64,000 nt of DNA from Goodfellowiella coeruleoviolacea. Its GTDB lineage: Bacteria > Actinomycetota > Actinomycetes > Mycobacteriales > Pseudonocardiaceae. The stretch spans positions 1-64,000 of the forward strand of contig NZ_JAMTCK010000020.1 in the NCBI RefSeq assembly GCF_024171785.1, written 5' to 3'. Made by a program: the position numbers and the translations under genes. This document shows positions 41,768 to 48,368 of this stretch, in pieces. The notes beneath the pieces were generated by a model. The model saw only the letters and a list, made by a program, of their open reading frames with translations, did not search any database and was not told where the DNA came from. How positions within the stretch are numbered: position 1 is the first letter of the stretch; every line of letters begins with the position of its first letter.

Positions 41768-42091
41768 ATGGCGTACCTGTTCCTGCTGGGTGCCATCGTG
41801 TTCGAGGTGGCGGGCACCACGCTGCTCAAGTCCACCGAGGGCTTCACCAGGCTGTGGCCGACACTGGCGTGCCTGTTCTCCTACGCCGTGGCGTTCCTCA
41901 CCCTGGCCCTGGCGATCCAGCGCGGCCTGCAGATCGGCGTGGCCTACGCCGTCTGGTCCGCCCTGGGCACCACGCTCATCGTGGCGATCGGCGCGCTGTT
42001 CCTGCACGAGCCGATCACCCTCGCCAAGATCATCGGCGTGGTCCTGGTGGTCGCGGGCGTGGTCGTGCTCAACCTCTCCGGCGCGCACTGA
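41768..42091 (+). CDS. Small multidrug resistance (SMR/QacE-type) efflux protein
   Basis: A 107-residue, four-helix proton/drug antiporter subunit. The essential membrane Glu is at residue 13 (LLGAIVFEVAGTTLLKSTEG), and AYAVWSALGTTLIVAIGALFLHEP carries the conserved Trp and Gly of helix 3-4. Such proteins act as dual-topology or paired dimers to export quaternary ammonium or guanidinium compounds. Here the gene is single, with no SMR partner next to it. It is probably repressed by a factor binding the four-part operator at 41719-41746. A GAAGGGGGAG ribosome site precedes the ATG. Confidence 0.92.
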   Translation: MAYLFLLGAIVFEVAGTTLLKSTEGFTRLWPTLACLFSYAVAFLTLALAIQRGLQIGVAYAVWSALGTTLIVAIGALFLHEPITLAKIIGVVLVVAGVVVLNLSGAH

Positions 42092-42136
42092 CGCCGACAC
42101 ATCCCCCGCCACGGAGCCGGGATTGACACGCCCACC

Positions 42137-42163
42137 AAACTGTAACTAGCCTCGTTTCAGTTC
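42137..42163. promoter_or_regulatory. Rrf2 operator, copy 1 (regulator promoter)
   Basis: AAACTGTAA (42137-42145), 9 bases, then TTTCAGTTC (42155-42163): an imperfect inverted repeat. The same arrangement occurs before the MFS gene at 42703-42729, which supports both. Confidence 0.75.
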
Positions 42164-42211
42164 AACCGGAACGGGTTCGGCCAGGCGACTCCAGCGGGGA
42201 AGGGGACAGCG

Positions 42212-42658
42212 GTGGGCGTCAGCAGCAGGAGCGCGGTCGCGATCCACGCGCTCACCATGCTGGCGCGCTGGGACGACAAGTCGTTGACCTCGGCGGAGAT
42301 CGCGGACAGCCTGGCGAGCAACCCGGTCCTGGTGCGGCGGATCCTCGGCAGCCTGCGCGACGCCGGCCTGGTCTGGGCCACCGAGGGGCGCAACGGTGGC
42401 TGGTCACTGGCCCGCCCCGCCACCCAGATCACGCTCCGCGACGCCTACACCGCCGTCGAAGCGGGACCGGTCCTGTCCCGGCACCCGCACCCGCCGAGCG
42501 ACGCGTGCGAGGTGGGCCGGAACATGCAGGACCTGCTCGACGCGGAGTTCCGGGACGCGGAGCGGGCCCTGGAGGAACGGCTCAGCCGGACGACCATCGC
42601 CCACCTGGTCCGCCAGGTGCTGGCCAACGAGCGCGCGGCCGCGCGGCGAAACCACTAG
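42212..42658 (+). CDS. Rrf2-family transcriptional regulator
   Basis: A 148-residue winged-helix regulator (SSRSAVAIHALTMLARWDDK, LTSAEIADSLASNPVLVRRI, then GLVWATEGRNGGWSLAR). It resembles YwnA-like members rather than iron-sulfur IscR/NsrR: the region after the wing has one Cys (SDACEVG) instead of three, so a metal cluster is unlikely. The start is a GTG at 42212. It lies directly upstream of an MFS exporter, and the same operator stands in front of both genes, so it probably represses itself and the pump. Confidence 0.9.
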   Translation: MGVSSRSAVAIHALTMLARWDDKSLTSAEIADSLASNPVLVRRILGSLRDAGLVWATEGRNGGWSLARPATQITLRDAYTAVEAGPVLSRHPHPPSDACEVGRNMQDLLDAEFRDAERALEERLSRTTIAHLVRQVLANERAAARRNH

Positions 42659-42667
42659 CCGACCGCT

Positions 42668-42698
42668 GGCGGAGGCTCAGCCCTCCGCCTTCTCTTTT
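42668..42698 (+). terminator. Rho-independent terminator after the Rrf2 gene
   Basis: GGCGGAGG (42668-42675) pairs with CCTCCGCC (42682-42689) around a 6-base loop and is followed by TTCTCTTTT. It separates the regulator from the pump, which then needs its own promoter. Confidence 0.8.
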
Positions 42699-42702
42699 AC
42701 CC

Positions 42703-42729
42703 AAACTGTAAGCGCCACGGTTGCAGTAT
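42703..42729. promoter_or_regulatory. Rrf2 operator, copy 2 (MFS promoter)
   Basis: AAACTGTAA (42703-42711), 9 bases, then TTGCAGTAT (42721-42729). The left arm is identical to copy 1 and the spacing is the same. It lies 21 bases before the MFS ATG. Confidence 0.75.
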
Positions 42730-42750
42730 CTTGAGCTGAAGGACGCCCGC

Positions 42751-44193
42751 ATGACCTCACCATCGACAACGCCCGAGCGGACCGGACCGGGGCTGGCACT
42801 GCTGGCACTGCTGCTGCCCGCCATCCTGATCACGGTCACCGCCAGCGACATGGTCAACCTGATGCTGCCGACCATCGGAACCGAGTTCGGCGCCACCGAG
42901 GCCGAACTCGCCTGGGTGGTCACCGGCTTCCTGCTGATGTTCTCGGTCGGCGTCCCGCTCTACGGGCGCGTCTCCGACCGGGTGAGCCTGCGGCGCCTCT
43001 TCGTCCTCGCGCTGCTGACCTACGCCGCCGGCAGCCTGGTCTGTGCCCTCGCCCCCAGCCTGTTCGTGCTGGTGGCGGGCAGGATCGTCACCGGGATCGG
43101 CGCGGCCGCGATCCCGGTCCTCGGCATCATCGCGGTCACCCGGCTGCTGCCCGCGGCCAAGCGCGGCGTCGGCATCGGCGTGGTCTCGGCGGGCGCGGGC
43201 ATCGGCACCGCGGCCGGCCCGGCGGTGGGCGGCGGTGTGGGCCAGGCGCTCGGCTGGCCCGCGCTGTTCTGGATCACGCTGGTGGTCTCCCTGGTGCTGG
43301 TCCCCGCGGCGCTGCGGGTGCTGCCCGACGACGCCCCGGCAGGGCGCGGCCGGCTCGACGTCCCCGGCGGCGTCCTGCTCGGCCTCGGCGCGGGCCTGGT
43401 CCTGTTCGGCATGACCCAGGCACAGGTCGCCGGTTTCGCCGCCCCGCTGGCGTGGGGCAGTCTCGCGGTCGCGGTCGCGGCGCTGGTCCTGTTCGGCTGG
43501 CGCACCGCCCGGGTCGACCAGCCGTTCGTCCCGCCCGCGTTGTTCACCAACCGCGGCTACCGCACCGGCGTCCTGGTCGCGTTCCTGGCCATGACCGTCA
43601 ACCTCGGCGGCCTGGTGTTCGTCCCACTGCTGGTGGTCGAGGTCAACGGCCTCACCCCGGGGCAAGGCGCGCTGGTCATGATCCCGGCCGGCGCCGCGGT
43701 CGCCGCGCTCTCGCCGGTGATCGGCCGGCTCGCCGAGCGCGTCGGCACCCGCCCCCTGGTGCTCACCGGGCTGGCCCTGATCGGGTTGTCCGCGCTGTTC
43801 CTGTCCACGTTCACCGACGGCGCCTCGCCGGTTCCCGCGGCCGTCGGGGTTCTCGCGCTCAGCATCGGCTTCAGCTTCGTGATGACCACCCTCATCGGCG
43901 CGGCAGCGGGCGAACTGCCCGGCGAGCAGGTCGGCGTCGGCCTCGGGGTCCTCCAGGGCGTCCAGTTCCTCGGCGCGGGCACCGGCCCGGCCGTGTTCGG
44001 CGTGCTGGTCTCCGCCCGGCAGCAGAGCGGCGCCAGCGCCATCAACCCCTACTACGCCGGCCACGAGGGCGCCGCCTACTCCGACGTCTTCCTGGCGATG
44101 GCCGTGGTCACCGTTCTCACGCTGATCGTCGCGTCACGGATGCGCCCAGCTCGCCCGGCGGCCCAGCCCCAGCAGCCCAACCTCGGCCAGTGA
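42751..44193 (+). CDS. MFS drug exporter (DHA2-like), Rrf2-controlled
   Basis: A 480-residue major facilitator with about 14 hydrophobic segments. Motif A is seen as GRVSDRVSLRRLFVLALL, and antiporter motif C as GAGIGTAAGPAVGGGVGQ. It most likely exports an antibiotic or toxic metabolite by proton antiport. The ATG at 42751 has AAGGA 9 bases upstream; a TTG 10 codons earlier lies inside the operator and is unlikely. Its dedicated operator and the terminator before it make it a separately controlled transcript. A strong bidirectional terminator follows at 44245-44280. Confidence 0.9.
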   Translation: MTSPSTTPERTGPGLALLALLLPAILITVTASDMVNLMLPTIGTEFGATEAELAWVVTGFLLMFSVGVPLYGRVSDRVSLRRLFVLALLTYAAGSLVCALAPSLFVLVAGRIVTGIGAAAIPVLGIIAVTRLLPAAKRGVGIGVVSAGAGIGTAAGPAVGGGVGQALGWPALFWITLVVSLVLVPAALRVLPDDAPAGRGRLDVPGGVLLGLGAGLVLFGMTQAQVAGFAAPLAWGSLAVAVAALVLFGWRTARVDQPFVPPALFTNRGYRTGVLVAFLAMTVNLGGLVFVPLLVVEVNGLTPGQGALVMIPAGAAVAALSPVIGRLAERVGTRPLVLTGLALIGLSALFLSTFTDGASPVPAAVGVLALSIGFSFVMTTLIGAAAGELPGEQVGVGLGVLQGVQFLGAGTGPAVFGVLVSARQQSGASAINPYYAGHEGAAYSDVFLAMAVVTVLTLIVASRMRPARPAAQPQQPNLGQ

Positions 44194-44244
44194 CCAGCAG
44201 CGGGTGACGGGTCAGTGCTCGTAGCAGAAGACCAGCCACAGCGC

Positions 44245-44280
44245 GGCCCCCACGCCACCAGCACGGTGAGCGTGGGGGCC
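44245..44280. terminator. Bidirectional terminator between MFS and kinase-like gene
   Basis: GGCCCCCACGC (44245-44255) pairs with GCGTGGGGGCC (44270-44280), and inside the loop CACC pairs with GGTG. It serves the MFS gene on plus and the kinase-like gene on minus. Confidence 0.85.
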
Positions 44281-44296
44281 GTTCGGTGTTGTCAGG
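44263..44296. repeat. 34-base direct repeat, copy 1
   Basis: Begins ACGGTGAGCGTGGGGGCC and ends CGGTGTTGTCAGG, immediately after the kinase-like gene's stop on the minus strand. It matches 45436-45469 at 33 of 34 positions. It includes the right arm of the terminator. Confidence 0.85.
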
Positions 44297-44298
44297 GC

Positions 44299-45174
44299 TC
44301 AAACATCCTGACCCAACCGCCAAGCGGCATACCTGCGAGCACAAGACGCCCGCCAGCCCAATCCCTCTTTCGTGAGAGCCCACGTGCTCCACAGGCCGGA
44401 GACGTAGCAGGCGAACGCGGTCACCGCGTCACCGTCAGCCGTTGACCACGCTGGAACCCCCGCCGCCCACCGCTCCGCCTCAGCCGGCGTGTGCCCCGCC
44501 GCGATCAATCGGATGACGAGAAACGCGACATCGACCCAGGGAGCGCCCGATGCTGGCCAACCCCAGTCGATCACCCGAACGCTCCCGTCCGCGCCGATGA
44601 TGAACTGGTCCTGGTGCAGGTCCGTGTGCAACAGGGCATCCCCGACGAGCAACTCGGGCGCCACCGCTTCCCACTTGGTCAGCTCGCTCAGGCATTTCTC
44701 GGCCCAGCCGCCCACCTGGTTGTCCTCCACCAGCGCGCGCCACTTCTGCCCACCAGACCAGCGCTCGCGCAGCGAGCGCACCCCGGGGGCAGTCGTGCCG
44801 CTGAGCTGGTCCAGCGTCCCGGCAATCCGGGGCAGGTCACCTGATCCCGGCGTGAAGTCCGCCGCGCGCCCCTCCACGTGTTCGAACACCACGACGAGCC
44901 AGTCGTCCTGGTCGAAGTCGGCGTGGAACAGGACGCGTGGTGCGAGGTCACCGGCCAACCGCGGTGCGGTGCTCTCGTTGCGCAGGAACCACATCCGCCG
45001 CGAGACCCCGGACACGCCCTTGACGAACACGCGTTGCTGATCGGCGAGCACCAAGGTGGCCGCGAGGTCGCAACTCCGGCCTCGTCGATTGGGGATGACG
45101 TGCGTGACCATGCCGATGTTTTCCTGAACGCCTGCCCGAACTTCAGCCGGCAGCTCCGCCCATTCAGTTGACAC
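44299..45174 (-). CDS. Aminoglycoside-phosphotransferase-like kinase
   Basis: A 291-residue protein of the APH/choline kinase fold. The catalytic loop is HTDLHQDQFII (Asp conserved, but Gln where most members have Asn), followed by VRVIDWGWP as the metal-binding DxG-like motif. An N-terminal nucleotide-site Lys appears in QRVFVKGVSG. It could phosphorylate an aminoglycoside, a sugar or another small molecule. I start at the GTG at 45174, with GGGAG 8 bases upstream; a GTG at 45213 is weaker. It is last in a minus-strand row of methyltransferase, small peptide ORF and kinase. Confidence 0.82.
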   Translation of the reverse strand: MSTEWAELPAEVRAGVQENIGMVTHVIPNRRGRSCDLAATLVLADQQRVFVKGVSGVSRRMWFLRNESTAPRLAGDLAPRVLFHADFDQDDWLVVVFEHVEGRAADFTPGSGDLPRIAGTLDQLSGTTAPGVRSLRERWSGGQKWRALVEDNQVGGWAEKCLSELTKWEAVAPELLVGDALLHTDLHQDQFIIGADGSVRVIDWGWPASGAPWVDVAFLVIRLIAAGHTPAEAERWAAGVPAWSTADGDAVTAFACYVSGLWSTWALTKEGLGWRASCARRYAAWRLGQDV

Positions 45175-45212
45175 GTCCACGACTCCCTTTGTCCGACGAG
45201 GCCAGAGATGCA

Positions 45213-45422
45213 CTACTTCTTACTGGGGCCGGGTTTCTTGCTCTCCTGGTTTTCGTTTCCATCCGGTCCGGTGCTGGTGCATTGCCCCGGACCGCCGCCG
45301 TCTCCGGTGTTGCAATTGGCACCCCCAGCAGCCAACCACACAGTGGTGTCGACCTCGAAGCCGCTGTGCTCCAGTACGTCGATCGTGTGATCGTGGCGGC
45401 GAATTCCGCGGTGTTGTTGCAC
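45213..45422 (-). CDS. Small Cys-containing peptide ORF between methyltransferase and kinase genes
   Basis: A 69-residue frame from the GTG at 45422. The middle reads VLEHSGFEVDTTVWLAAGG, then ANCNTGDGGGPGQC with two Cys, then a hydrophilic tail (NENQESKKPGPSKK). Codon third positions are G/C-rich until the tail, consistent with coding. It has no signal peptide and no family I recognise. Its place between a SAM methyltransferase and a kinase-like gene would suit a modified peptide, but it may equally be a remnant. Confidence 0.4.
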   Translation of the reverse strand: MQQHRGIRRHDHTIDVLEHSGFEVDTTVWLAAGGANCNTGDGGGPGQCTSTGPDGNENQESKKPGPSKK

Positions 45423-45435
45423 GCCTTGGCCGTCG

Positions 45436-45469
45436 ACGGTGAGCGTGGGGGCCGTTCTGTGTTGTCAGG
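45436..45469. repeat. 34-base direct repeat, copy 2
   Basis: Same as 44263-44296 with one mismatch. It covers the methyltransferase stop codon (45465-45467). The matching left arm of the terminator hairpin is absent, so this copy cannot fold into the long stem. Confidence 0.85.
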
Positions 45470-46088
45470 AGCGCGCCCGGACCAGCATGGTGCCAGGACC
45501 CGCAACTGGCGCAGGAATGACGTCAGCTTCCGCCTGGAACCCGTGGCGAACCAGCAACTCCACCCACCTCGTCGGTGAGTAGTGCCACTTGGTCACCGCC
45601 TTCCCTGCGGTCGGCCCCTCCAGGCCGTTCGGTGGCAGGTGGGAGAACGCGAAGACGCCGCCACGGAGAAGACTGGAGCGAACCAGCGGGAGAAGCTTGG
45701 CCGGCTCTACGAACCACACTGCCCCGAAGACCGAGTAGATGACGTCGAAACCCTCGGCCTGCGGAAGGAAGTCGAGGACATCACCCACGACGAACTCCAG
45801 GTTCCGCAGATGTCCCCACCGCTCACGGCCAGCGTCTCTGCGGCTGGGCGCGAGGTCGACACCGACGCAGTGAGCGCCGAGAGTGGCAAGGTGGGCGAGA
45901 TTCGCACCGCTGCCCGAACCCAATTCCAACACCCGCTTGCCCCGAATGTCACCCAATAGTGACTCATTCGGCCCGTGGTCAGGATATTGAGTCCAGTTGA
46001 ACCATGTTGTCGCGCCAGCCGAATTGGTCACCCGTCGGGGTTTCACCTTTGCGCCGTAGCGTTCCCAGGCTTCAACAGCGGTGGCCAC
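45465..46088 (-). CDS. SAM-dependent methyltransferase (class I, small)
   Basis: A 207-residue Rossmann-fold methyltransferase. Motif I is KRVLELGSGSGANLAHLATL with the acidic strand-2 end CVGVDLAP, then VVGDVLDFLP and DVIYSVFGAVWFVEP. The N-terminus (WERYGAKVKPR) and the aromatic pocket suggest a small-molecule substrate, possibly an antibiotic. The ATG at 46088 lies 17 bases from a perfect 14-base inverted repeat (46105-46140), so expression is controlled at that site. The neighbouring minus-strand genes may be co-transcribed. Confidence 0.85.
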   Translation of the reverse strand: MATAVEAWERYGAKVKPRRVTNSAGATTWFNWTQYPDHGPNESLLGDIRGKRVLELGSGSGANLAHLATLGAHCVGVDLAPSRRDAGRERWGHLRNLEFVVGDVLDFLPQAEGFDVIYSVFGAVWFVEPAKLLPLVRSSLLRGGVFAFSHLPPNGLEGPTAGKAVTKWHYSPTRWVELLVRHGFQAEADVIPAPVAGPGTMLVRARS

Positions 46089-46104
46089 CTGATGCCTTCC
46101 TCGC

Positions 46105-46140
46105 GTTCCTGTCTCACGCCCTTCAACGTGAGACAGGAAC
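46105..46140. promoter_or_regulatory. Perfect 14-base inverted repeat before the methyltransferase
   Basis: GTTCCTGTCTCACG (46105-46118), loop CCCTTCAA, CGTGAGACAGGAAC (46127-46140). It sits in the promoter/leader of the methyltransferase gene and could be a repressor operator or a leader hairpin. Confidence 0.75.
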
Positions 46141-46333
46141 CATAGCGAGCGCCGCTACTTGCCGCCGCCTCCACCATTCGGGGAGTCATCGCACCCTGCG
46201 TGACACTGGTGAACGGGCCCATTCGAGTGATGTGATTGTTTGTAATATGCGGCTCAGAAATCGCGTTCTCATGGCATGCGTTTGAGGAGATTGGGAACTC
46301 CCAACCTCCTCAGCGCACTATCGGGACAGTTGG
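46141..46333. other. Intergenic region with a hairpin at 46283-46312
   Basis: 193 bases, less GC-rich than average, no gene seen. TGAGGA-GA-TTGGGA (46283-46296) pairs with TCCCAA-CC-TCCTCA (46299-46312) with a two-base mismatch bubble. It lies 21 bases past the last stop of the six-gene operon (46334) and is a likely terminator for it. Confidence 0.5.
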
Positions 46334-46501
46334 TCACCGTGACAGCGGGCCGACCAGCGGAACCGGTGTCGGCGTGGGGATGGACGTGGTCGTGCTGGCC
46401 GGCGTGACCGACTCGTGGTCGCCCGCTCCCACGACGATGCCGGCGAGGAACGCCCCCAGCGCGAGCAGCAGCGCGGCCCGAATGCCCACTGTGGACTTCA
46501 C
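46334..46501 (-). CDS. Small single-span membrane protein, last gene of six-gene operon
   Basis: A 55-residue protein from the GTG at 46501, which overlaps the preceding stop as GTGA. One transmembrane helix (IRAALLLALGAFLAGIVVGA) and a Ser/Thr/Pro-rich outside tail (SIPTPTPVPLVGPLSR). Longer upstream reading in this frame is Gly/Ser-rich and overlaps the previous gene, so I reject it. Function unknown. Confidence 0.6.
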   Translation of the reverse strand: MKSTVGIRAALLLALGAFLAGIVVGAGDHESVTPASTTTSIPTPTPVPLVGPLSR

Positions 46502-46893
46502 GTTGCCCGCTGAACCTGGGGAGCCTGGCGCCGAGTCAACGGCCCGCGAAGCAGCAACAGATCCCCCCACGCCAGCGCCTTCTCCATCCACCACTCGGGG
46601 TGCTGGGCGAGTCGAGTTCGATCGTCCAGGCTCAGTCGAAGCAGGCCGTCAGCTCGTCCGTGCCAGACCAGGCCACCGACGTCGTAGAGGCCCCACGTCG
46701 GCCAGGACTCGGGCGCGGGATCTCCTGGCGCCCATGTGGTCAACAGCGGCCACGCCTCGCGGCGCAACTTGGCGAGCTTGATCCTGGCGGCGCGGATCGC
46801 GATGTCCGGCGGGAAGTCGCCGGGCACGCACCGCGCGACCACGTCGGCGAACCTGGCGGTGTCGTTGAACACCGCGGCCATCGGCTCTTTCAT
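46498..46893 (-). CDS. Hypothetical protein, fifth gene of six-gene operon
   Basis: A 131-residue soluble protein (MKEPMAAVFNDTARFADVVA, then DIAIRAARIKLAKLRREAWP and HPEWWMEKALAWGDLLLLRG). It is rich in Trp and Arg. The ATG at 46893 overlaps the stop of the previous gene as ATGA. No known domain recognised. Confidence 0.7.
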   Translation of the reverse strand: MKEPMAAVFNDTARFADVVARCVPGDFPPDIAIRAARIKLAKLRREAWPLLTTWAPGDPAPESWPTWGLYDVGGLVWHGRADGLLRLSLDDRTRLAQHPEWWMEKALAWGDLLLLRGPLTRRQAPQVQRAT

Positions 46894-47132
46894 CCCGGCG
46901 TCCCCCGGTCCCGCTTCTGGGCCGCCAGCACGCCCTCGTCCTCGGCCGACTTCACCCCGTCGGAGCACGCGAGGCAGAACCGCCCCACCGGCATCCGGAT
47001 CAGGTCGGCGGCCGACCCGCTGTAGCAGCAGTCACCCAAGGCCCGCACGATGCCCTCGGTCTTGCTGGCTTCGGCAGCGGAGAAGGCGTGCACGAAGCCG
47101 TCCCCTCCCCGCATCCACATGTGGCCGCTCAC
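46890..47132 (-). CDS. Small Cys-rich (zinc-ribbon-like) protein, fourth gene of operon
   Basis: An 80-residue protein from the GTG at 47132 (GTGA overlap with the previous stop). It has four Cys in two pairs, GDCCYSG and RFCLACSDG, spaced like a small zinc ribbon, then a charged C-terminus (AAQKRDRGTPG). It may bind nucleic acid or a protein partner; function unknown. Confidence 0.65.
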   Translation of the reverse strand: MSGHMWMRGGDGFVHAFSAAEASKTEGIVRALGDCCYSGSAADLIRMPVGRFCLACSDGVKSAEDEGVLAAQKRDRGTPG

Positions 47133-47431
47133 GGCCGCACCTCGCTTCCTGTCCTGAGTGGACTGTCGTCTGGGGTCGGCTCGCCGGCCCGCTGCCACGG
47201 CACTCCGAAACGAGAGGCGCGGGACACGTGGGTGCAGCTCCTGGCCGCCTCGTAGCAGATCGAGCACGTGGGCCACAGCCACTCCCGCTTGCACGGTTCG
47301 CCGCCGGAGTAGGTGACCGGGTGCCGGCAGAGGGTTTCGCCGGTCTGTCCGGGTTGGAGTTCACCGGGGATGGCGTGCCGACCGCCGTCCACCGGCCACC
47401 AGCGGAACGTTCCCCGCGCTGCTGCGGTCAT
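47129..47431 (-). CDS. Small Cys/His-rich protein, third gene of operon
   Basis: A 100-residue protein starting TAAARGTFRWWPVDGGRHA. The middle holds LCRHPVTYSGGEPCKREWLW and PTCSICYEAARSCTH, five Cys and two His, a likely zinc-binding site. The ATG at 47431 overlaps the previous stop (ATGA). It is the largest of the putative zinc proteins in this operon. No named family recognised. Confidence 0.65.
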   Translation of the reverse strand: MTAAARGTFRWWPVDGGRHAIPGELQPGQTGETLCRHPVTYSGGEPCKREWLWPTCSICYEAARSCTHVSRASRFGVPWQRAGEPTPDDSPLRTGSEVRP

Positions 47432-47610
47432 CGCGCCACCTCGACGATGTGGAACCCGCCATCCGGGCAGCTCCGGGATTCGCGGGTGCGGCCCATCTCG
47501 CGGGCGTGCTGCCCCTCGCTCGTGGTTCGCCACCGGTCGAGCGCGGCTTCGACGTCCGCAACGGTCGCGTAGCGGCGGCCCTTACCCCGGCAGAGCTTGC
47601 TGCGGCACAT
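47428..47610 (-). CDS. Small basic protein, second gene of operon
   Basis: A 60-residue basic protein (MCRSKLCRGKGRRYATVADV, then EAALDRWRTTSEGQHAREMG and CPDGGFHIVEVAR). Three Cys and a His may form a metal site. The ATG at 47610 overlaps the stop of the first gene by one base (TGATG). Function unknown. Confidence 0.65.
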   Translation of the reverse strand: MCRSKLCRGKGRRYATVADVEAALDRWRTTSEGQHAREMGRTRESRSCPDGGFHIVEVAR

Positions 47611-47903
47611 CACGACACCCGCTGAAGTTCGCGTGCGTGCCGCACGGTGTAGGCGGAGGTGGCGGAGCTGGAGCCCCAGGGGGATGAGAACTCCGGCTCC
47701 GCCGGCTGCACGCGGGTGAACAGCGGGATGCGTGCAGCCACCGCGCCCGGAGCGTCGGGGATTTCCGGGCACGGCCGCTCAGGGGTGATGCGGGTGGCCC
47801 ACCTGTGGTCGGCCCAGTCCATGACGGCCAGCAGGCCGCGGTAGAGGGCGACGGCGAGCAGGCCGTGGAACAGGACGTAGCTGAGGACGAACCGTGTCTC
47901 CAC
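47610..47903 (-). CDS. Hypothetical protein with N-terminal hydrophobic helix, first gene of operon
   Basis: A 97-residue protein from the GTG at 47903, with GGAGG 6 bases upstream. The N-terminus is an amphipathic/hydrophobic stretch (RFVLSYVLFHGLLAVALYRG), then MDWADHRWATRITPERPCPE and a polar tail. It heads the chain of six overlapping genes. The first mRNA bases carry a very stable hairpin (47929-47983). Function unknown. Confidence 0.65.
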   Translation of the reverse strand: METRFVLSYVLFHGLLAVALYRGLLAVMDWADHRWATRITPERPCPEIPDAPGAVAARIPLFTRVQPAEPEFSSPWGSSSATSAYTVRHARELQRVS

Positions 47904-47928
47904 GCCACACCTCCATGTGTGAGATGGG

Positions 47929-47983
47929 CCGGCAGGACGGGAGCGCGCCCATGACGTCAAACGCGCTCTGACCGTCCTGCCGG
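47929..47983 (-). promoter_or_regulatory. Long imperfect hairpin in the leader of the six-gene operon
   Basis: CCGGCAGGACGG (47929-47940) pairs with CCGTCCTGCCGG (47972-47983), and inside it GAGCGCG (47941-47947) pairs with CGCGCTC (47962-47968). Only TGA is bulged, so the stem has 19 base pairs. It lies 25 bases before the first start codon, so it could act as an attenuator or hide the ribosome site, or be a protein-binding site in DNA. Confidence 0.65.
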
Positions 47984-48368
47984 TCCGTTTGGGTGGCGGT
48001 CTGGCGGCCGTCACCCGGCGCCCCGTGCGGAGGGGGCGAGTACGGGGCGGGGAGCGGGCGCCCGGGCAGGGATCCCAACCCGCTCCCCATGCCGGAGAGG
48101 GAACAGCGAGGAACTCTCACCTATCCCCGGCATCACCGGCCCATCCGGAGCCGGAGGCTTCTGGGCACCCGCCCCTCGTGGTTCCTCCGAGAGCCGCGCG
48201 AGGGGCGGGGGCCATCGGCCGCGTAGGGTGCTGAGCACCACATCGAGCCGATAAGGAAACGGTACCTTAGGAACCGGTTCCTGACGTGCGCCCGACCGGG
48301 TGATTACTCCGTGTGGAGGTGCAACATTCGGTACATCCGCTTAACCCGCATATGCATCCGGAGGTCCG
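47984..48368. promoter_or_regulatory. Divergent regulatory region of the six-gene operon and the XRE gene
   Basis: 385 bases without a gene. It contains the perfect 14-base palindrome AGGAACCGGTTCCT (48269-48282), preceded by a weaker partner (AAGGAAACGGTACCTT, 48253-48268). It also contains a possible -10 (TATGCA, near 48351) and the ribosome site GGAGG of the XRE gene. The palindrome lies 87 bases before the XRE start and may be its operator. Confidence 0.5.

Noticed and set aside
45208-45390. A plus-strand 60-residue hydrophobic frame
   Set aside because: It overlaps the better-supported minus-strand small ORF, and its hydrophobic start is a mirror of Lys/Glu codons.
46236-46781. A plus-strand frame across the end of the six-gene operon
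   Set aside because: It runs antisense to two coupled genes and has Ser/Arg/Pro-rich translation.
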